From Volvariella volvacea V23 (Eukaryota > Basidiomycota > Agaricomycetes > Agaricales > Pluteaceae): a stretch of 64,000 bases of DNA. This document shows, in pieces, positions 1-12,485 of this stretch. The first letter of the stretch is position 1. Each line of letters starts with the position of its first letter. The translations under genes were made by a program, and so were the position numbers. Where the stretch lies: positions 215,318 through 279,317 of the forward strand of contig KB722740.1 of assembly GCA_000349905.1 (NCBI GenBank). Reading direction: 5' to 3'. A model generated the notes under the pieces. It saw only the letters and a program-made list of their open reading frames with translations. It was not told the origin of the DNA and made no database searches.

Positions 1-2995
1 AAGGGATGATTGAGATCATCCGCCACAGGGTCATTGAGATTAAGCGCTCGTGAATTTACCTTCCCGGAGCCTAAGATTTGGGAGGCACCTGGAGGCACGA
101 GGGCGCGAAGGAAGAGGATGTAAATAACAGAGAATTAAGTGAGAGTGCCATATGAAAAGATGCGATCACTGCACCTTCTTGATAACCCTTACGTTCGGTG
201 AGCCGTAATGGAACATCTTGGGGTCAAGTTCGCGGAATCGACACTAAAGCATTTTCGTGACGTCTCTGAACCTGGCCATACCTACATCATCTACGCGCAC
301 CCGAGGACATGAGGAATCAGTTATGCGCGAGCCATCATTTACGGCAACGAAATTGCAGCAGAATCAATGACATCTAGGATGTATGAATGCCTCAGGCACT
401 AGGTGATCAATGATCTTCATGGTCAGATGATGGAGAAGTAAGAACGATAGAAAGCTTACCTGGGATAGGGTCCCGGCCCATTGGCGAAGCAGGGTTGTGC
501 GGGGCCGGGGATGGAAAGGCTCCTTTAGTAACGACATAATTGTTGCCTGCGGTAGTTGATGCAGGATGGCACCAGAGTTAGTCTGATTGGAATGAATCAA
601 CGCAATTGAGATAGGAATGCGGAATGAGACCAGCCATATCCAACCTTCTCCTGCTGTTCCTGTCCGAGTGACCCTCGATGGTGCTGCCCTTCAAGTCGCA
701 GTCGGTGTTAGGCAAATCATTCAATCCTAAGAGCTGTGCAATTTGTTCGATCCGGAGGCACTACCACTATGCTTCAGGGGCGCTTAACTCCGAGCCACGA
801 CTCTGGCACCTGCAACTCGTGGATTGTTTGTGCGCAGAATTATTCCCAACATTTCCCAACCATCGTGGAAGAATGAGGTGAGGGCGGTTACGAATACCGT
901 GCCCGGAAAAAATGACCCCCACAGAGGCCGCTGTGTCCTTTCATCCAGGAAGTAAAGTGAGACCCATTTGGTCAGTATAAGTTAGGGTTTGATTCGTAGA
1001 AATTGATGAAGGATGCAATAGAAGGATATCCTGAACGAGCGCATAAGCTCCAAGAGTCCAAATTTCACACTTCTGTTACCCCAGTCATGTGATGTGACAC
1101 CGTGCGGCGGAAGTGCGGGGAAAACGAGGACATCCCCTCTGATGGGCGGGACAACTTACCGCTCAGCAAAACGCTTTCAGTGCTCGGCATCATCCGCACT
1201 GGAAAACGGGCCTCAAGGGATGAGAAAATATCCACAAATTTTTTGGATCCTGCTCAAATACGGGCCGCTTTCTGTGCTTCGAGCACAGGAGCGGCTCCAA
1301 CGTAGCTCCAATGAAGTTTGAGCGCCGGAAGCAACCATTTTCGAGCGTAACTTTAGGCAGTCGATGACTATTGTTCTCCCCATCTGAGCTTATTCAGGCC
1401 TGGTGGAACAATCTCATCTACGCGGACTTAGAAAAGCCAAACCAAAGGCCATCGCAATGCTATCAACTTTGGAAAGCCTAGGCCTACGGTCCTGCTGCTC
1501 AAGATGGCCTAGGATGTCTGAGGTTATTGAAATTTGAAATACACACAGTACCCGTAATGCAGTTATTGATGCACTAACACATGTATGTAAGTATCTTTAT
1601 TCGGGAAAATCATCAATAAGCTGACATGATAATGTACACCCTTTGACCACCGACGTGTTCGTAGTTGGTTAGGTTACGTCTTACTTTGAGACTTCGCCGA
1701 TAGTCACTTCAAATCGACCTCCTAACTCGGGAGAAGGTCAGGAATAATCGATCTATACTGTAAAGCCAGCGGAGTAACATCGGTGCAACAGAACTTCTGT
1801 CAGTCATGCTCTTCGTTCAAGCTTGACGAGACGTGAGTGAATTCTACTCTAAAGATCTAGAGACTTTGGTTCGTCGAGATAACCTCATTGGTTCTTAGTT
1901 TGGATATGTACATTCGGGGCTTGGGCATCCAGGCCACTATCGGCGATAGGAAGATATCACGTCAAAGGCTAACAGTCTCCTAAATTAATGTTCCATACCC
2001 CAGATGATGACACCCATCACCTCCGTACACCGTGCCAGTGAAGGGTTTCTCACCGCTGCTCACGTTGAGGCAAATACTTGACGGCGTTGAAGGTCAGGAC
2101 AATGCCCTTGCTTCTCCGGCTTCAGACTTCATGAAAATTCTGGGGTTAGTATGCCGTATGCATAACGGTATTCAGGTAAATCGGTTAATGGCACGGCAAG
2201 GGAAACTTTGGACCAGAAAGGACACAGGAGCATATTGAACTGCTGCTTCCACCTCTTTAATGAAGTCCGGTGCTCCTCTCCTATTCATAATGGACGTGCA
2301 GCGCTGTCAGATAAGGGTGCACGATGGTAGAGCGTTCCATTCGCCAACGTGGAGAAGATTGATACCACTGAGCAATATGTAAACTCACGCCCGGCGATAT
2401 CAGCCGCAAGCTCCATGTCGACATCGACGTCAACTTAATCCCGAATGGCATAATCAAGTCATGGCGAGTTGTCGTTGACCGTCACCGTGCTCGTCGCATT
2501 CCTGCATCGGGGGTTATCGTAGTATATTCGTGTGCGTTGTACCTTGACACGTTATGTGAATACATTACTGCAAAAGTCCCATTGAGCTTCAGTGCTTCCA
2601 AGGAACCTCGAGGTATGCGGACCGAATGTTATTAATATTACGAGCACTTATTCTTTAGAGTGAGCGCAATGCTGTCATGGGTAAAAATTGTACTTTGCAT
2701 GCGCTTGATGGTGATTAGAAGGGTGACGATATTGACCATAATATACGTTTCAGGACTCAGATAGATATAGTCAACCACATGATTGCGCCCAGAATGATGA
2801 ATATATTGAACAAGAAATTGCAAAGATAGCAGAGGTACAAATGGCAAGACAAATGCAAATTATTAGTCAATACGAGTGTCAGGTTTTAGTTTGAGGGATG
2901 ACCACAGCCGCGACGGCGTTTGAACAAAGTACACGATACAAGAAAGATCCCAGCCACATATTCTTATTCCAATCCGTTGCACCACCCATTGCTCT
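1..2995. other. Region without a recognised gene
   Basis: No conserved protein could be reconstructed on either strand. The longest stop-free stretch that looks protein-like lies at about 2373-2634 on the + strand, without a convincing start or splice partner. The region lies downstream of the transporter cluster. A short stretch near 1030-1075 (minus) spells a WTLGAYA-like string resembling the transporters' WTLWAYG, but no flanking transporter exons follow. Confidence 0.5.
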
Positions 2996-5272
2996 TTATA
3001 GAGTATAGAAAAATCCTGGCTGACCTTCCAATGGGGCTGATAGCTTGCCCTCACGCGCTAGTCTGTTCAAACGGCGGAAGTGAATATGGGTCACTCCGTA
3101 GAGGAGGATCATCAAAACTTGTGATCCTATAGTTACACCGAGTCCTGCCGACCTCGATCAATACGGAGAACCCAGCTAACAAATTGCACGGACCTGGGAG
3201 ATAGCGAGGATAGTCCTGCTCCCGGAATACTGTAGTCGCGATGATACCTCCTACACCACCCATGGATACCGTTAATGCACTCTGAACTGACCTGTCAAGA
3301 CATGAGCGTGCAGTCTACGACCAATGCGATGGAACAAATATTTACCGCTTGCTTTGCGATACAACATTGTTGGAAGCCTGACAGATGACTTAATGCTGTC
3401 AATCAGCTGTAGATGATGAACGATGCCTACATATGCAAGAATTCCAGGGATAGTACCGCAGTTTCCAGCGTTGGCCAAGAAGGTACCTACGGGACCCCGA
3501 AGATGGCAATCAGTATGCTATGACATCGGGCACCTCCGTGTCACCCACCGAAATACCGAACTTCATTGGACTTTGCATAGGCCATGAGAACGACACCAAC
3601 TACACAGATGATAGCTTGAATGATAATGTATGCACCCCTATGCTTTTGTCTGTCGGATAACCAAGAGAAGAACATTGTTGTGACGATCTGTATGGATTAT
3701 TAGGTGTTTTGTTGCACAGAAAGGCTGTGGCTATGCACTGACTGCAGGTCCATATGGGGGTGCACTCTAAGGAAATCATAAGCAATGCCCTTGTGACCAA
3801 GAGTTGTCGACGTACAAGCAATAGCGAAGCCGTGACAGACCAACCCATGCCTCTCAGAATGATTGTAATAAAATAAGCCAATGCGTCTGACCGATGTTGT
3901 ACGTTATTTCGGGTTGACAATCGGTTATCAGCTTGACACTTACAGGCCGGTAATGTCGAACACAGGAACATCAGGCCTGTTCGGAGTTTGAGAACATCAT
4001 ACATGATACAGTCATCTGTTCATGTTAACGCACCGTAAGCCCATAATGTCCAATCACAAAGGTGGCGTAAGACCTTAGCAAATGTCAAAGAATCTGGTAC
4101 GGAATCACCACGATCCTCTTCAATACGCTTCAGGACCAACGCTGTTTGTTCAGGGGAAAGGAAGCGGTTTTTGTCGGGGAAGTCGGGAACCCATAGCCAT
4201 GATAAAATGCCCAGAAACAATGTGATCGCCCCTTCAATGATCTGGATTGGTCGTCTGTCACTTAGCTCTTGCGGTTATCATTACCTGTCGAGGACGTACG
4301 AAGATCCAGCGCCACCCGGCGATGCCCCGCCTACCATTTAACAAGCTGAAGACGTACGCGAGAATCGGACCAAAGCCTCCCATCGTTATAGAGATTAGAT
4401 AGAAGATCGCAAGGCTAGGGTTTGCGTGTCAGTGCTTTCTTGTTAATCACGGAAAACTCTCGTCCTACCGCTTCTGAACCTCATGACGCCGGTACCTGGG
4501 CGACAGAACAGGAAGTGGATGAGTGACTGTAGCAAGTGGCTTCTTGAATCCCGTACCATGTGGAGATGATATACACCAAGGCAGGAAAAAATCCGGCCTG
4601 TCGGTCGGGCGAACGCATGGTTAGCAATAGTGAATCCCTGGATTCAAAGATACCTCATTCACCTCGAACAGACCCAACAATATCCGACAGAGGGTCAGGT
4701 AGCCCCAGGTTGGAACGAATCCCATTGCTAGTTGTACCGCACCCCATGACACGACGAGGAAGGTCAACCAATTACGTACTCCAAGCTTACGAAGGACAAG
4801 ATTGCCAGGTAGTTGACTACAGAGTAATTCCGAATGAATGACATCGACAGAATGACAACAAGCGACTCACAATAGGATATAGGGCACAAAGTAAAGACAA
4901 GTTGCAATGCTATATCGTGCCCCTGTTTGCAATTGCTTGGGATACGTGACAAGCTCAGCTTTTCCGAGGTTCAAACAATGTACATGTGTGGGCTCACCAG
5001 GTCCACCCCCATTCCAGCTGTTCTCGCTGCCCCAAGATTGATACGATCAATCAGGGCGAATGCATATAGTAGTGAAAGGAGGGGTAGCATCCGCCAGTCA
5101 ATGAACCGCCTGTAGCGCTACATCCAGTGTATTTGAAGAGTTACGAAAGGGTGAGCTCTTACACTGTCCGTCGTTCGAACGCACGCTGTTCTAGATCTTC
5201 TGTGCTTTGCTGCTTCTCAGCAGATTCAATTGATGATGAATCTTTGAGCTTGCCACCGAAGTCTGAGTGCAT
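2996..5272 (-). CDS. ACS/DAL5-family MFS transporter, copy A of a tandem trio
   Basis: Predicted plasma-membrane proton symporter of the anion:cation symporter family (allantoate, nicotinate, pantothenate and related organic anions; substrate unknown). The start chosen gives an N-terminus MHSDFGGKLKDSS followed by an acidic tail. An exon with FIDWRMLPLLSLLYAFALID then matches the family's TM1. Further exons give KRIEEDRGDSVPDSLT and DWTLWAYG (central loop), ILRGMGWSVTASLLL, FFSWLSDRQKHRG, SNNVVSQSK, MGGVGGIIATTVFR and a C-terminus EGQPGFFYTL. About fifteen 50-70 nt introns join in frame, so the gene looks intact. Two introns (3292-3345 and 3127-3193) are absent from copies B and C. TM12 appears about six residues shorter than in copy B. 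Same strand as copies B and C, about 0.9 kb from B. Confidence 0.85.
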
Positions 5273-6153
5273 TGAAACTGGGTAGTGGGGCTCCTTTACG
5301 CCAGATATTGCCCAGGGGAAGTGAGGAGAGAGGGGTATGGAAGTGGGGGCAGAATGAAAAGCGTCATGGCCCACATGCTTTTTGTAGAAACTCCAATGTC
5401 AAGGGGTTGCATCATTTGGTGAACCTGAAGGGTCTGGCAGAATCCCGTTGGATATTTGAATGGGTCGATCTATCTTGACGGCAGCAGCCTATCTGACCAT
5501 CGAAGTTTTCAAGACATCAAGAGGGTCACAGAATTATGCAACCCCATTTAAGCATCGTCGGTGCTAGAACGGTCTGCCGGGTTGTTCGTCTGCCCAAAAG
5601 AAATAATAAAATTGAACCAATAATACGACAAGTGGGCCTGCGTGGCGGGAGTGAGCGTTTAACTTAAATTGAGTAAATCGGAACTAGCCAAATAATACCT
5701 GCAATCTAGTCATCCGCAATCACAGTAAATTATTGGAGCGGTTGCCTGTGGCGCACATCGATATAATTACGCGACACGCGATCGACGATCTTGTTGGGGG
5801 CGGAACCAATTTCTATGCAAACCTCATTTCTTGCTGATGCGTGGCCATTGACGGTCAATTGGTGACCTCGTCAATGTGTATCCAATCGCCTTGGGATGCA
5901 AAAAGAGTTTTCGATATCTGGGCATTGATGGAACTCATGATTGTGGAACACCAAAATCGAAATCGTTCGAAAATCAAGGAATTCCCCAGCTGCGTGGGAA
6001 GATATCGGGGGAGAAAGGACAGAAGCTCCACTATAGCAAGACGCGTTGGGTACAATACATTCAGCAAGAAAAGGTAGTCCTAAAATGTTCTATGCCGTGA
6101 GACAACACCTTAAAGGGAGAGGTAGTGCAAAGAGTACATGCGGATAGGGGAGG
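5273..6153. other. Intergenic spacer between transporter copies A and B
   Basis: About 880 bp between the start of copy A and the stop of copy B. It should hold the promoter of A and the terminator of B. Short open frames occur on both strands around 5841-6100, but none resembles a known protein and they overlap each other. No repeat or element was seen. Confidence 0.5.
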
Positions 6154-8376
6154 CTAGAGTGTGTACAAGAAACCAGGTCGTTCCTCTAGAATTATTGTCC
6201 CTGCTTTGACCCTCTGATTCTGATTCCAGAAGTAACAGGTGGTGACAATGAGTAGACCGAGCAATATGACCTGACAGGCAATTGTTGCTAATATGCCTGG
6301 GAGATAATTCGGAAAATCTACTTGTCGAAATACGGTTGTGGCAAGTATCCCACCCACACCCCCAAAGGATACGACCATTGCAGTTGTAACAATACGCTTG
6401 GATTGAGAAACGATGTTATTAGAGGACTAAAAGCGGTCAGATACAGGTATGACCACAACCAAGACTTTACCACTCACATAAGCCAGGATTCCAGCAACTT
6501 CCCCTGCTGAACCAGCATTGCTCAAAAAAATACCTGCATCATGAATGCGAAGGATCGCACAGGGGAGTCATAAGACATGAAACATTTAATCTCACCTGCG
6601 TATCGCCACCCTGGATTGTGAATGTACCCTATTAAAATTAGGCCAATAAGGGTGATTACCACTTGAAAAGCAATAAATGGGCCGCGAAGTCGGTGCTTAT
6701 CCGACAACCAGGAGAAAAACATCACGCTGATAGCCTAAAGGAAATGAAAACTCGAGATCAGGCTCTAATTTCACCACCGGGCCTATGCAAATTACCGCAA
6801 CAATGTATGGTGGTGTGCTCTGGAAGGTGATTATATTCCCTGTCAGTACACAATTTACGGCTGTTATACGTGACATACCAATAATAGGGACTCAGTGACT
6901 CCCCATCCCATTCCTCGCAATATTAGGGTTACGAAGAAGCTTTTGCTAAGGGTTAGCAAGAACGTCGCGACCCCAAGTATCCCACATACCCTATCGCGTA
7001 GGCTGGCATGGTCGCACACAAATACATAATCGCTGTAGACGTAAAGTGGGCCCAAAATGAGTTCTTAAATCTTCTTTGGTTGCCATAGAAAAATGAGATC
7101 ACCGTATGCCCATAACTTCCAATCGAGAAGATGGTGAAGCACTTTTACGATAGTGAGGTAGTCAGGGAGTGAGTCACCTCTGTCTTCCTCGATTCTTTGT
7201 AATACAAATTGTGTTTGTTGAAGACTCAAAAATTTGTTCTGGTCTGGGAATTCAGGGATGTAGAACCAGGAGAACACCCCGAAGACTACCGTCACAATAC
7301 CCTCAACTATCTGAAAAAAGAGGATGCAGAATGGTAGGGTTAAGATAGGATAAATTTTCATACTGGGGATGTGTGTTGTACTCACGAATATCCAGGCCCA
7401 ACCCGCGATTCCTGCGGTTCCAGCAAGAAGGCTTAGGCAGTAACCCAGAAAGGCACTCGAACCTCCGGCTACTATAGAAAGAACGTAGAAGGCGGCAAGC
7501 CTGTGTAGAAATGGCGTTAAGCATAAGGCACCGAAGCTTAGACTAAGCTTAGACTTGCCGTTTTTGAACTTCGTGGCGTCTGTACCTTTGCCCAGGGTTA
7601 ATAGTCAGGAGAAGGGTGTAACAAGGAATGGGAAATACCATGTCGTGATGATCAGAACCATTGCAGGAAAGAACCCGGCCTGTGAGCGAATATTTTAGAG
7701 AATAGGACAGCGAACAGAAGCAACAAGGATGTACTTCGAATGCCCCGAGAAGTACGCGACAGAACGCGAATAACTTCCAGGTAGGGACGAACCCCATCGC
7801 CAGTTGTACAATCCCCCACGAGACGACACAAAATGCCATCCAATGGCGTACGCCTAGAGAACGCAAGACTAGATTGCTAGGCAATTGGCTGGACAATTAG
7901 CGGCATAAGCGGTGTTGACTTCGAATACGTATAAGCACATGACGTACAAAAAGATGTATGGTACGAAATATATAGCGGAAAGAATGCTGTAGCGAGATCC
8001 AATGCTCAAACCCTAGCGTAGAGCCAGTAGTAGGATCAGAAGATATCTATCATCACGGAGTATAGGTCAAGGATGCCTAACTTACGAGGTCGTGATCCAT
8101 GCCGACGACACGCGCTATCCCAAGATTTGATCTGTCAATGACAGCAAGCGCATATAAGATCCCTAACAATGGAAGAATTCTGAAGTCAACTTGACGGCTA
8201 GGTTGTGTCACAAAAAGTGAGTTCTTTGACGATACTTCAAGCGGACCAATGGAAGCTCACATCGTCTTGCGTTCCAGAGTAGCGATGTCCGCCCGCTCTT
8301 GGTGGCCAGGTTGATTGGCGTTACCATGCCCACTGGAGTGCTCGTACTCGTCTTCAGCACCACCTCCAAGACCCAT
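6154..8376 (-). CDS. ACS/DAL5-family MFS transporter, copy B of a tandem trio
   Basis: Predicted 12-TM organic-anion symporter at the plasma membrane, closest to copy A. Start at MGLGGGAEDEYEHSSG, then TM1 exon VDFRILPLLGILYALAVID, QLPSNLVLRSLGVR, FVPTWKLFAFCRVLLGAFE, HEVQKR, QRIEEDRGDSLPD, DWKLWAYG, ILRGMGWGVTESLLL, WLSDKHRLRGPF, SNAGSAGEVAGILAY and the last two helices ending EERPGFLYTL. All exons join in frame. The intron after HEVQKR (7501-7558) starts with GC (GCAAGT) rather than GT; copies A and C use GT at the same place. In B the segment from SSNNIVSQSKR to the stop is a single uninterrupted exon, whereas A has two introns there. Substrate not deducible from sequence. Confidence 0.87.
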
Positions 8377-9487
8377 GGCGATGAGGACAGCAGAGGAATG
8401 AAGTAAATTGATTGAGCATGGGCGCTATATATCTGGTTCATACTGGCAGCTATCAGTGCATGCCATCGGCACATCTCATCGACGAGCCTGTCAATACCAG
8501 CGGTGCAAGTTAGCCATCTAAGCTTGAAGCAGTAAATGATTTACGTGTATCCAACCCAGAAAACCACAGAACCATGCAACGTGGCCTTAGTACACCACCA
8601 GTGTAAGTACGCGATGGAACTGCAACACCTACATCCGTGCTGATCTGATGCGTGGGTCTGGAGCTTGTGGGAGTCGTGCCGACATGAAATTGCAATACCT
8701 GGAACTCTTCGCGATCAATGAGAATACCACAACCTCGACGAACCCGAATAGAGTAGGGTATTACATGAAGATAGCAACTATCGGCTGAGAAGTGGTCGGA
8801 AGGCGACTCCAATTGAAGGACCGATATGAGGATTCGCGAACGCGAAGCACACAGCGGAATCCAATACCTATTCATACACGCGCAATTTCCCTGCGCATAC
8901 TATTTGAAGGCGTCACTAGACAAAGTAGCTTAATCAGCGGAAACATTATAGTGAAATGTGTGGCTCCAGCGCGCATATTCCTGCTCGGAAGTGGACTACA
9001 GCTGTGGGTTTGCTTATCATTTGGTCGTCTGAGTGACGAAAGTGGAAGAGCACTAGGAAATCCTTGTTTGATCTGCACGAGATGCGGGAAGTGATGGCTT
9101 TGAAGGGACGAGCAGCGCACTTCTGCACCGATCACGAGTTCATTGCGGACTTCATCCAGGCACTGCCGACGGAGCGAATACGCCCTCCTGTAGTAACGTC
9201 GTACACGTGCAGGAGAAATGCACCTCCTAATGATCAAGAGAGAGGTTAATCTTGCTGTAGTTAATTACAGGAAGCAGTAAGTCCAAATCGAGAATTGGTG
9301 GAGATGTGCCATCCTCACCCCTGACTGTGAGGCTCACCACCAATTCAATCCTCTAGGGCCACGCACTGCCTAGCTCACTTACAATTTCCAGATCGCTGAT
9401 AAGTTAAAGAAACGGCCATCTGATGCAAAAGCACAACCACCTGCAACTGCAGGAGGACAGAAAAATTAATTAACCGCACGAACCTGC
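8377..9487. other. Intergenic spacer between transporter copies B and C
   Basis: About 1.1 kb. Overlapping open frames occur on both strands at 8510-9237 (about 120 codons each on minus, 100 on plus). None has a recognisable motif, and their mutual overlap suggests chance. It presumably carries the promoter of B and the 3' end of C. Confidence 0.45.
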
Positions 9488-11682
9488 TTAAAGGGTATAC
9501 AAGAATCCTTCCTGTCCTTCTAACACCACCAAACCCGCTTTAGATTTCTTATTCCTCGTCCACAAGTACGTCGTCAAACCGATTAATAAGATTAGCTCCA
9601 CAACCTGCGCCCCCAGACAGATAAGTAAGCCAGGTCTGTAGTGAGGATAATCCTTTTGCTGGAATATCATCACGCCGACGATCCCAGAAACGGCGGTGGC
9701 AGTATGAAGTAATGCAGTGCTTACTGCACGTTTCGTTTGCGAGACAACGTTATTTGCCGACTACTTTGGCGTATCAGCGCAAAGCAGATGAGGGGAACAA
9801 AGGGGTAGAAGGCTATTCCAGGGCCAATCATCGCAAGAAGGTTGACCCTCCGCTTCTAAGGGTGCAAGAGACGGAGTGAGACGTACGTATGCAATGATAG
9901 TAGTTGTGGAGCTCATCGAGCCACCAACAGCAAGGCACATTCCTAGGTCGACAATTGTAGAGATTCTCACATGAGAATGCCGTCAAGGTTAATAGAAATA
10001 TAGGGGACTACATGCCTGCATATCTCCACCCGGAAGAGAGTAGAAAGCCCACCATGGCTAAACCGAGGCTGGCGATGCCTATTTGAAAGAAGAGAAACAC
10101 ACTCCTGTGCCTATACTTATCCGCCAGGAAGGAAACCACGAGGGCCATCAATGTCTGTGAATCAGGTGACAGTGAGCGGACACTGGTCAAATCGGTGACC
10201 ACACAAAAACCCACGCCAAAAAGATAAGGTGGATTTGCCTAAGTGAAGCATGGCAGTTAACTTAGGGGCTATCCGAAGGGATCAATTAATAGACTTACGA
10301 GGAATATTGACATAGCGTTGCTCCAGCCCATTGCAGATAGGATGATGTTGGAAAAGTAACTATTTATTGAGCTCAATCGTTGTATGTGCACGTGAATGAG
10401 TTAGGCCTCACGCTAGAGCCAGAGTCGGCATTATGGCACAAAAGTGCATAATCACTATGTCGCTCTTTGAGCAAATAAACAAGGCGCAAGAAAATCACCA
10501 ATTTACCATAAACCCAGATCTTCCAGTCCGTCAATATAAGTAAAAATTTCTTGAAATGAATTCGGTCCGGTTCAGCGTCACCCCTATCTTTCTCGATCCG
10601 CTCTAGCACCCATCTGGTTTGCTCCTCAGTGAGGAAGGAATTTTGATCGGGGAAGCTGGGGATGAAAAACCATGCAACGATGCCGATAACCAGTGTGATT
10701 GCGCCTTCGAGGATCTGGATACGCCGTGATTAGTATCAATCGCACCTCCTGAAGGGCTCACTTACGAAAAGCCAAGACCAGCCCCCTCTCCCGAGTACAC
10801 CATCAAGACAGCTCAACCCATAACCTATCATCATGCCTATGCTGGCGGTGAAGGAGATGACAATTTGAAAAGCTGCCAGGCTGACGAGACGGCTTAATGA
10901 TCTACACCGAGAGCAATGACATCGATCAAGGACACCGACCGTTGTTGAACTTCATGACGTTTGTACCTACAGGAGACTGAGCGAATGATCCGAAAAATTG
11001 AGACGAAACGCACCATGTTGTAATTGTGAGGACGATGGCGGGATATAGGCCTGCCTAGCGATAGCTCGTCGTCATCCCGTCCCCGTGATAAAACGTGGAC
11101 GTACTTCGAAACAACCGAGCAGCAACCGACACAGAGCCAGTTGCTTCCAGTTGGTCACAAAACCCGCACTCAAGCCAATGACTCCCCATGCAGCAACGCA
11201 AAAAGCGAGCCAATTCTGGACACCAATGTACCGTAAGGCCAGGTTTGAGGGTACCTGACTGAGTACAGTGACGAAAGTGATTGTATGCATGTACGCAATC
11301 GAAACTTACCAGAAGAGATTTGGAATGAAGTACACTGCCGTTACAATATTGTAACGAGAGCCAATGTTCGTATGCTAGGAGGTTATGTTCATAAATTAAC
11401 TAGCGAACGCCCTACGAGAGAATGCTCACTAATGCTTCATCCATGCCAGTAAGCTTGGCAGTACCCAGATTTGCCCTATCCATTATGGCCACAGCGCTCA
11501 ACAGGCCAAAGAGTGGAATCAGACGCCAATCAACTTTGCGCCTGTTCGGAGGGCATCAGCGCATAGGAATGCAAGATGAAATGACATACGACTTACATAG
11601 TCCTGCTTTCAAACTCATTGTCCAACGTCGTGGAGTCGGTGCTGGTGCTGTCGCTTTCATGCTTGGTGTCAGGGGTATTCAT
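9488..11682 (-). CDS. ACS/DAL5-family MFS transporter, copy C (divergent) of a tandem trio
   Basis: Third same-strand transporter, clearly homologous to A and B but more diverged. Start MNTPDTKHESDSTSTDS, TM1 exon VDWRLIPLFGLLSAVAIMD, QVPSNLALRYIGVQNWLAF, LERIEKDRGDAEPDRI, TDWKIWVYG, MHFCAIMPTLALA, LSAMGWSNAMSIFL, FLADKYRHRSVFLFF, SANNVVSQTKR and C-terminus EGQEGFLYTL. Where A and B have conserved glycines (SNAGSAGEVAGILAY and GGVGGI), C reads VGGSMSSTTTIIAY and SGIVGV. This suggests a different substrate or relaxed constraint. The intron after SGWRYAG (9943-10015) must start with GC to keep the frame and length of the sister copies. A longer intron follows IIAY. Reading frame otherwise intact. 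Confidence 0.82.
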
Positions 11683-12485
11683 CTCTGCGCAGAGCGCTAA
11701 GAACGCCTCGGTAGTCTACTCCATGTCCAGCCTTTATACGAGATATCGTGCTTGCCACCACCGTCAACGTAAAACGTGGCCCGACCATTTGCAAAAGGAA
11801 GCGTTACTGCATCGACTTTGGGCTAACGCCACACCCAATATGCGCTCGCCGCCAGTACTTCATGCTTCAGAAGGAAACAGACGTACCGATCGAACTACAG
11901 CGGAAGTCTGCCCCTTTCAGTAACGTAACACGTTCCGCGGTAGTGACGCCACCGACGCATAGGAGGAACCAATTACGATTCGACGTGTATTGCCGTATTG
12001 CTCATACCAGACTCGTGTGGCGATCTCAGCTTGTTCCTTCCTGCATTGGCTGTGGAAGGCCTAAATGACGGCGCTAGGCCCCCTTCGATTACAATGAATG
12101 GATTGGTGCGATCAAAACGCAGAACGCCCTCAGCATCAAGAACATTGTAAAAGCTTGAGGGCATGTACCAAAAACAAACTAATGTGGAGTTTTGCCAAAG
12201 CATGCATGATCGCGGAAGTGTTCATTGACAGAACTGAATGAGTCATCACAAGCTGCCAGGTTCTCAAACGAGTACGAATCATGACACTAGATAATAATCT
12301 TCGTCCCTTCTCAGTGCATTGTAGAGAGTAAAGATACACCGCAAATTCCCTTGTTGATCAATATATATTTCAAGTAAGACAAGAGCGTCTATGAGGGGCA
12401 GTTAACTCTCTATGTATTGAATATAGCCCGGTCCGATATACGCACCCTCAAAAATTATGCCATAAGTGATGATAGTATATGGTTA
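11683..12485. other. Intergenic region between transporter copy C and NMA1
   Basis: About 800 bp holding the upstream region of copy C and the 3' flank of NMA1. AT-rich around 12350-12490. Short frames only; no gene or element recognised. Confidence 0.5.

Noticed and set aside
1000..1320. Possible fourth transporter copy (WTLGAYA string on minus).
   Set aside because: The preceding RIEEDRGD-type exon and all other family blocks are missing; the match is too short.
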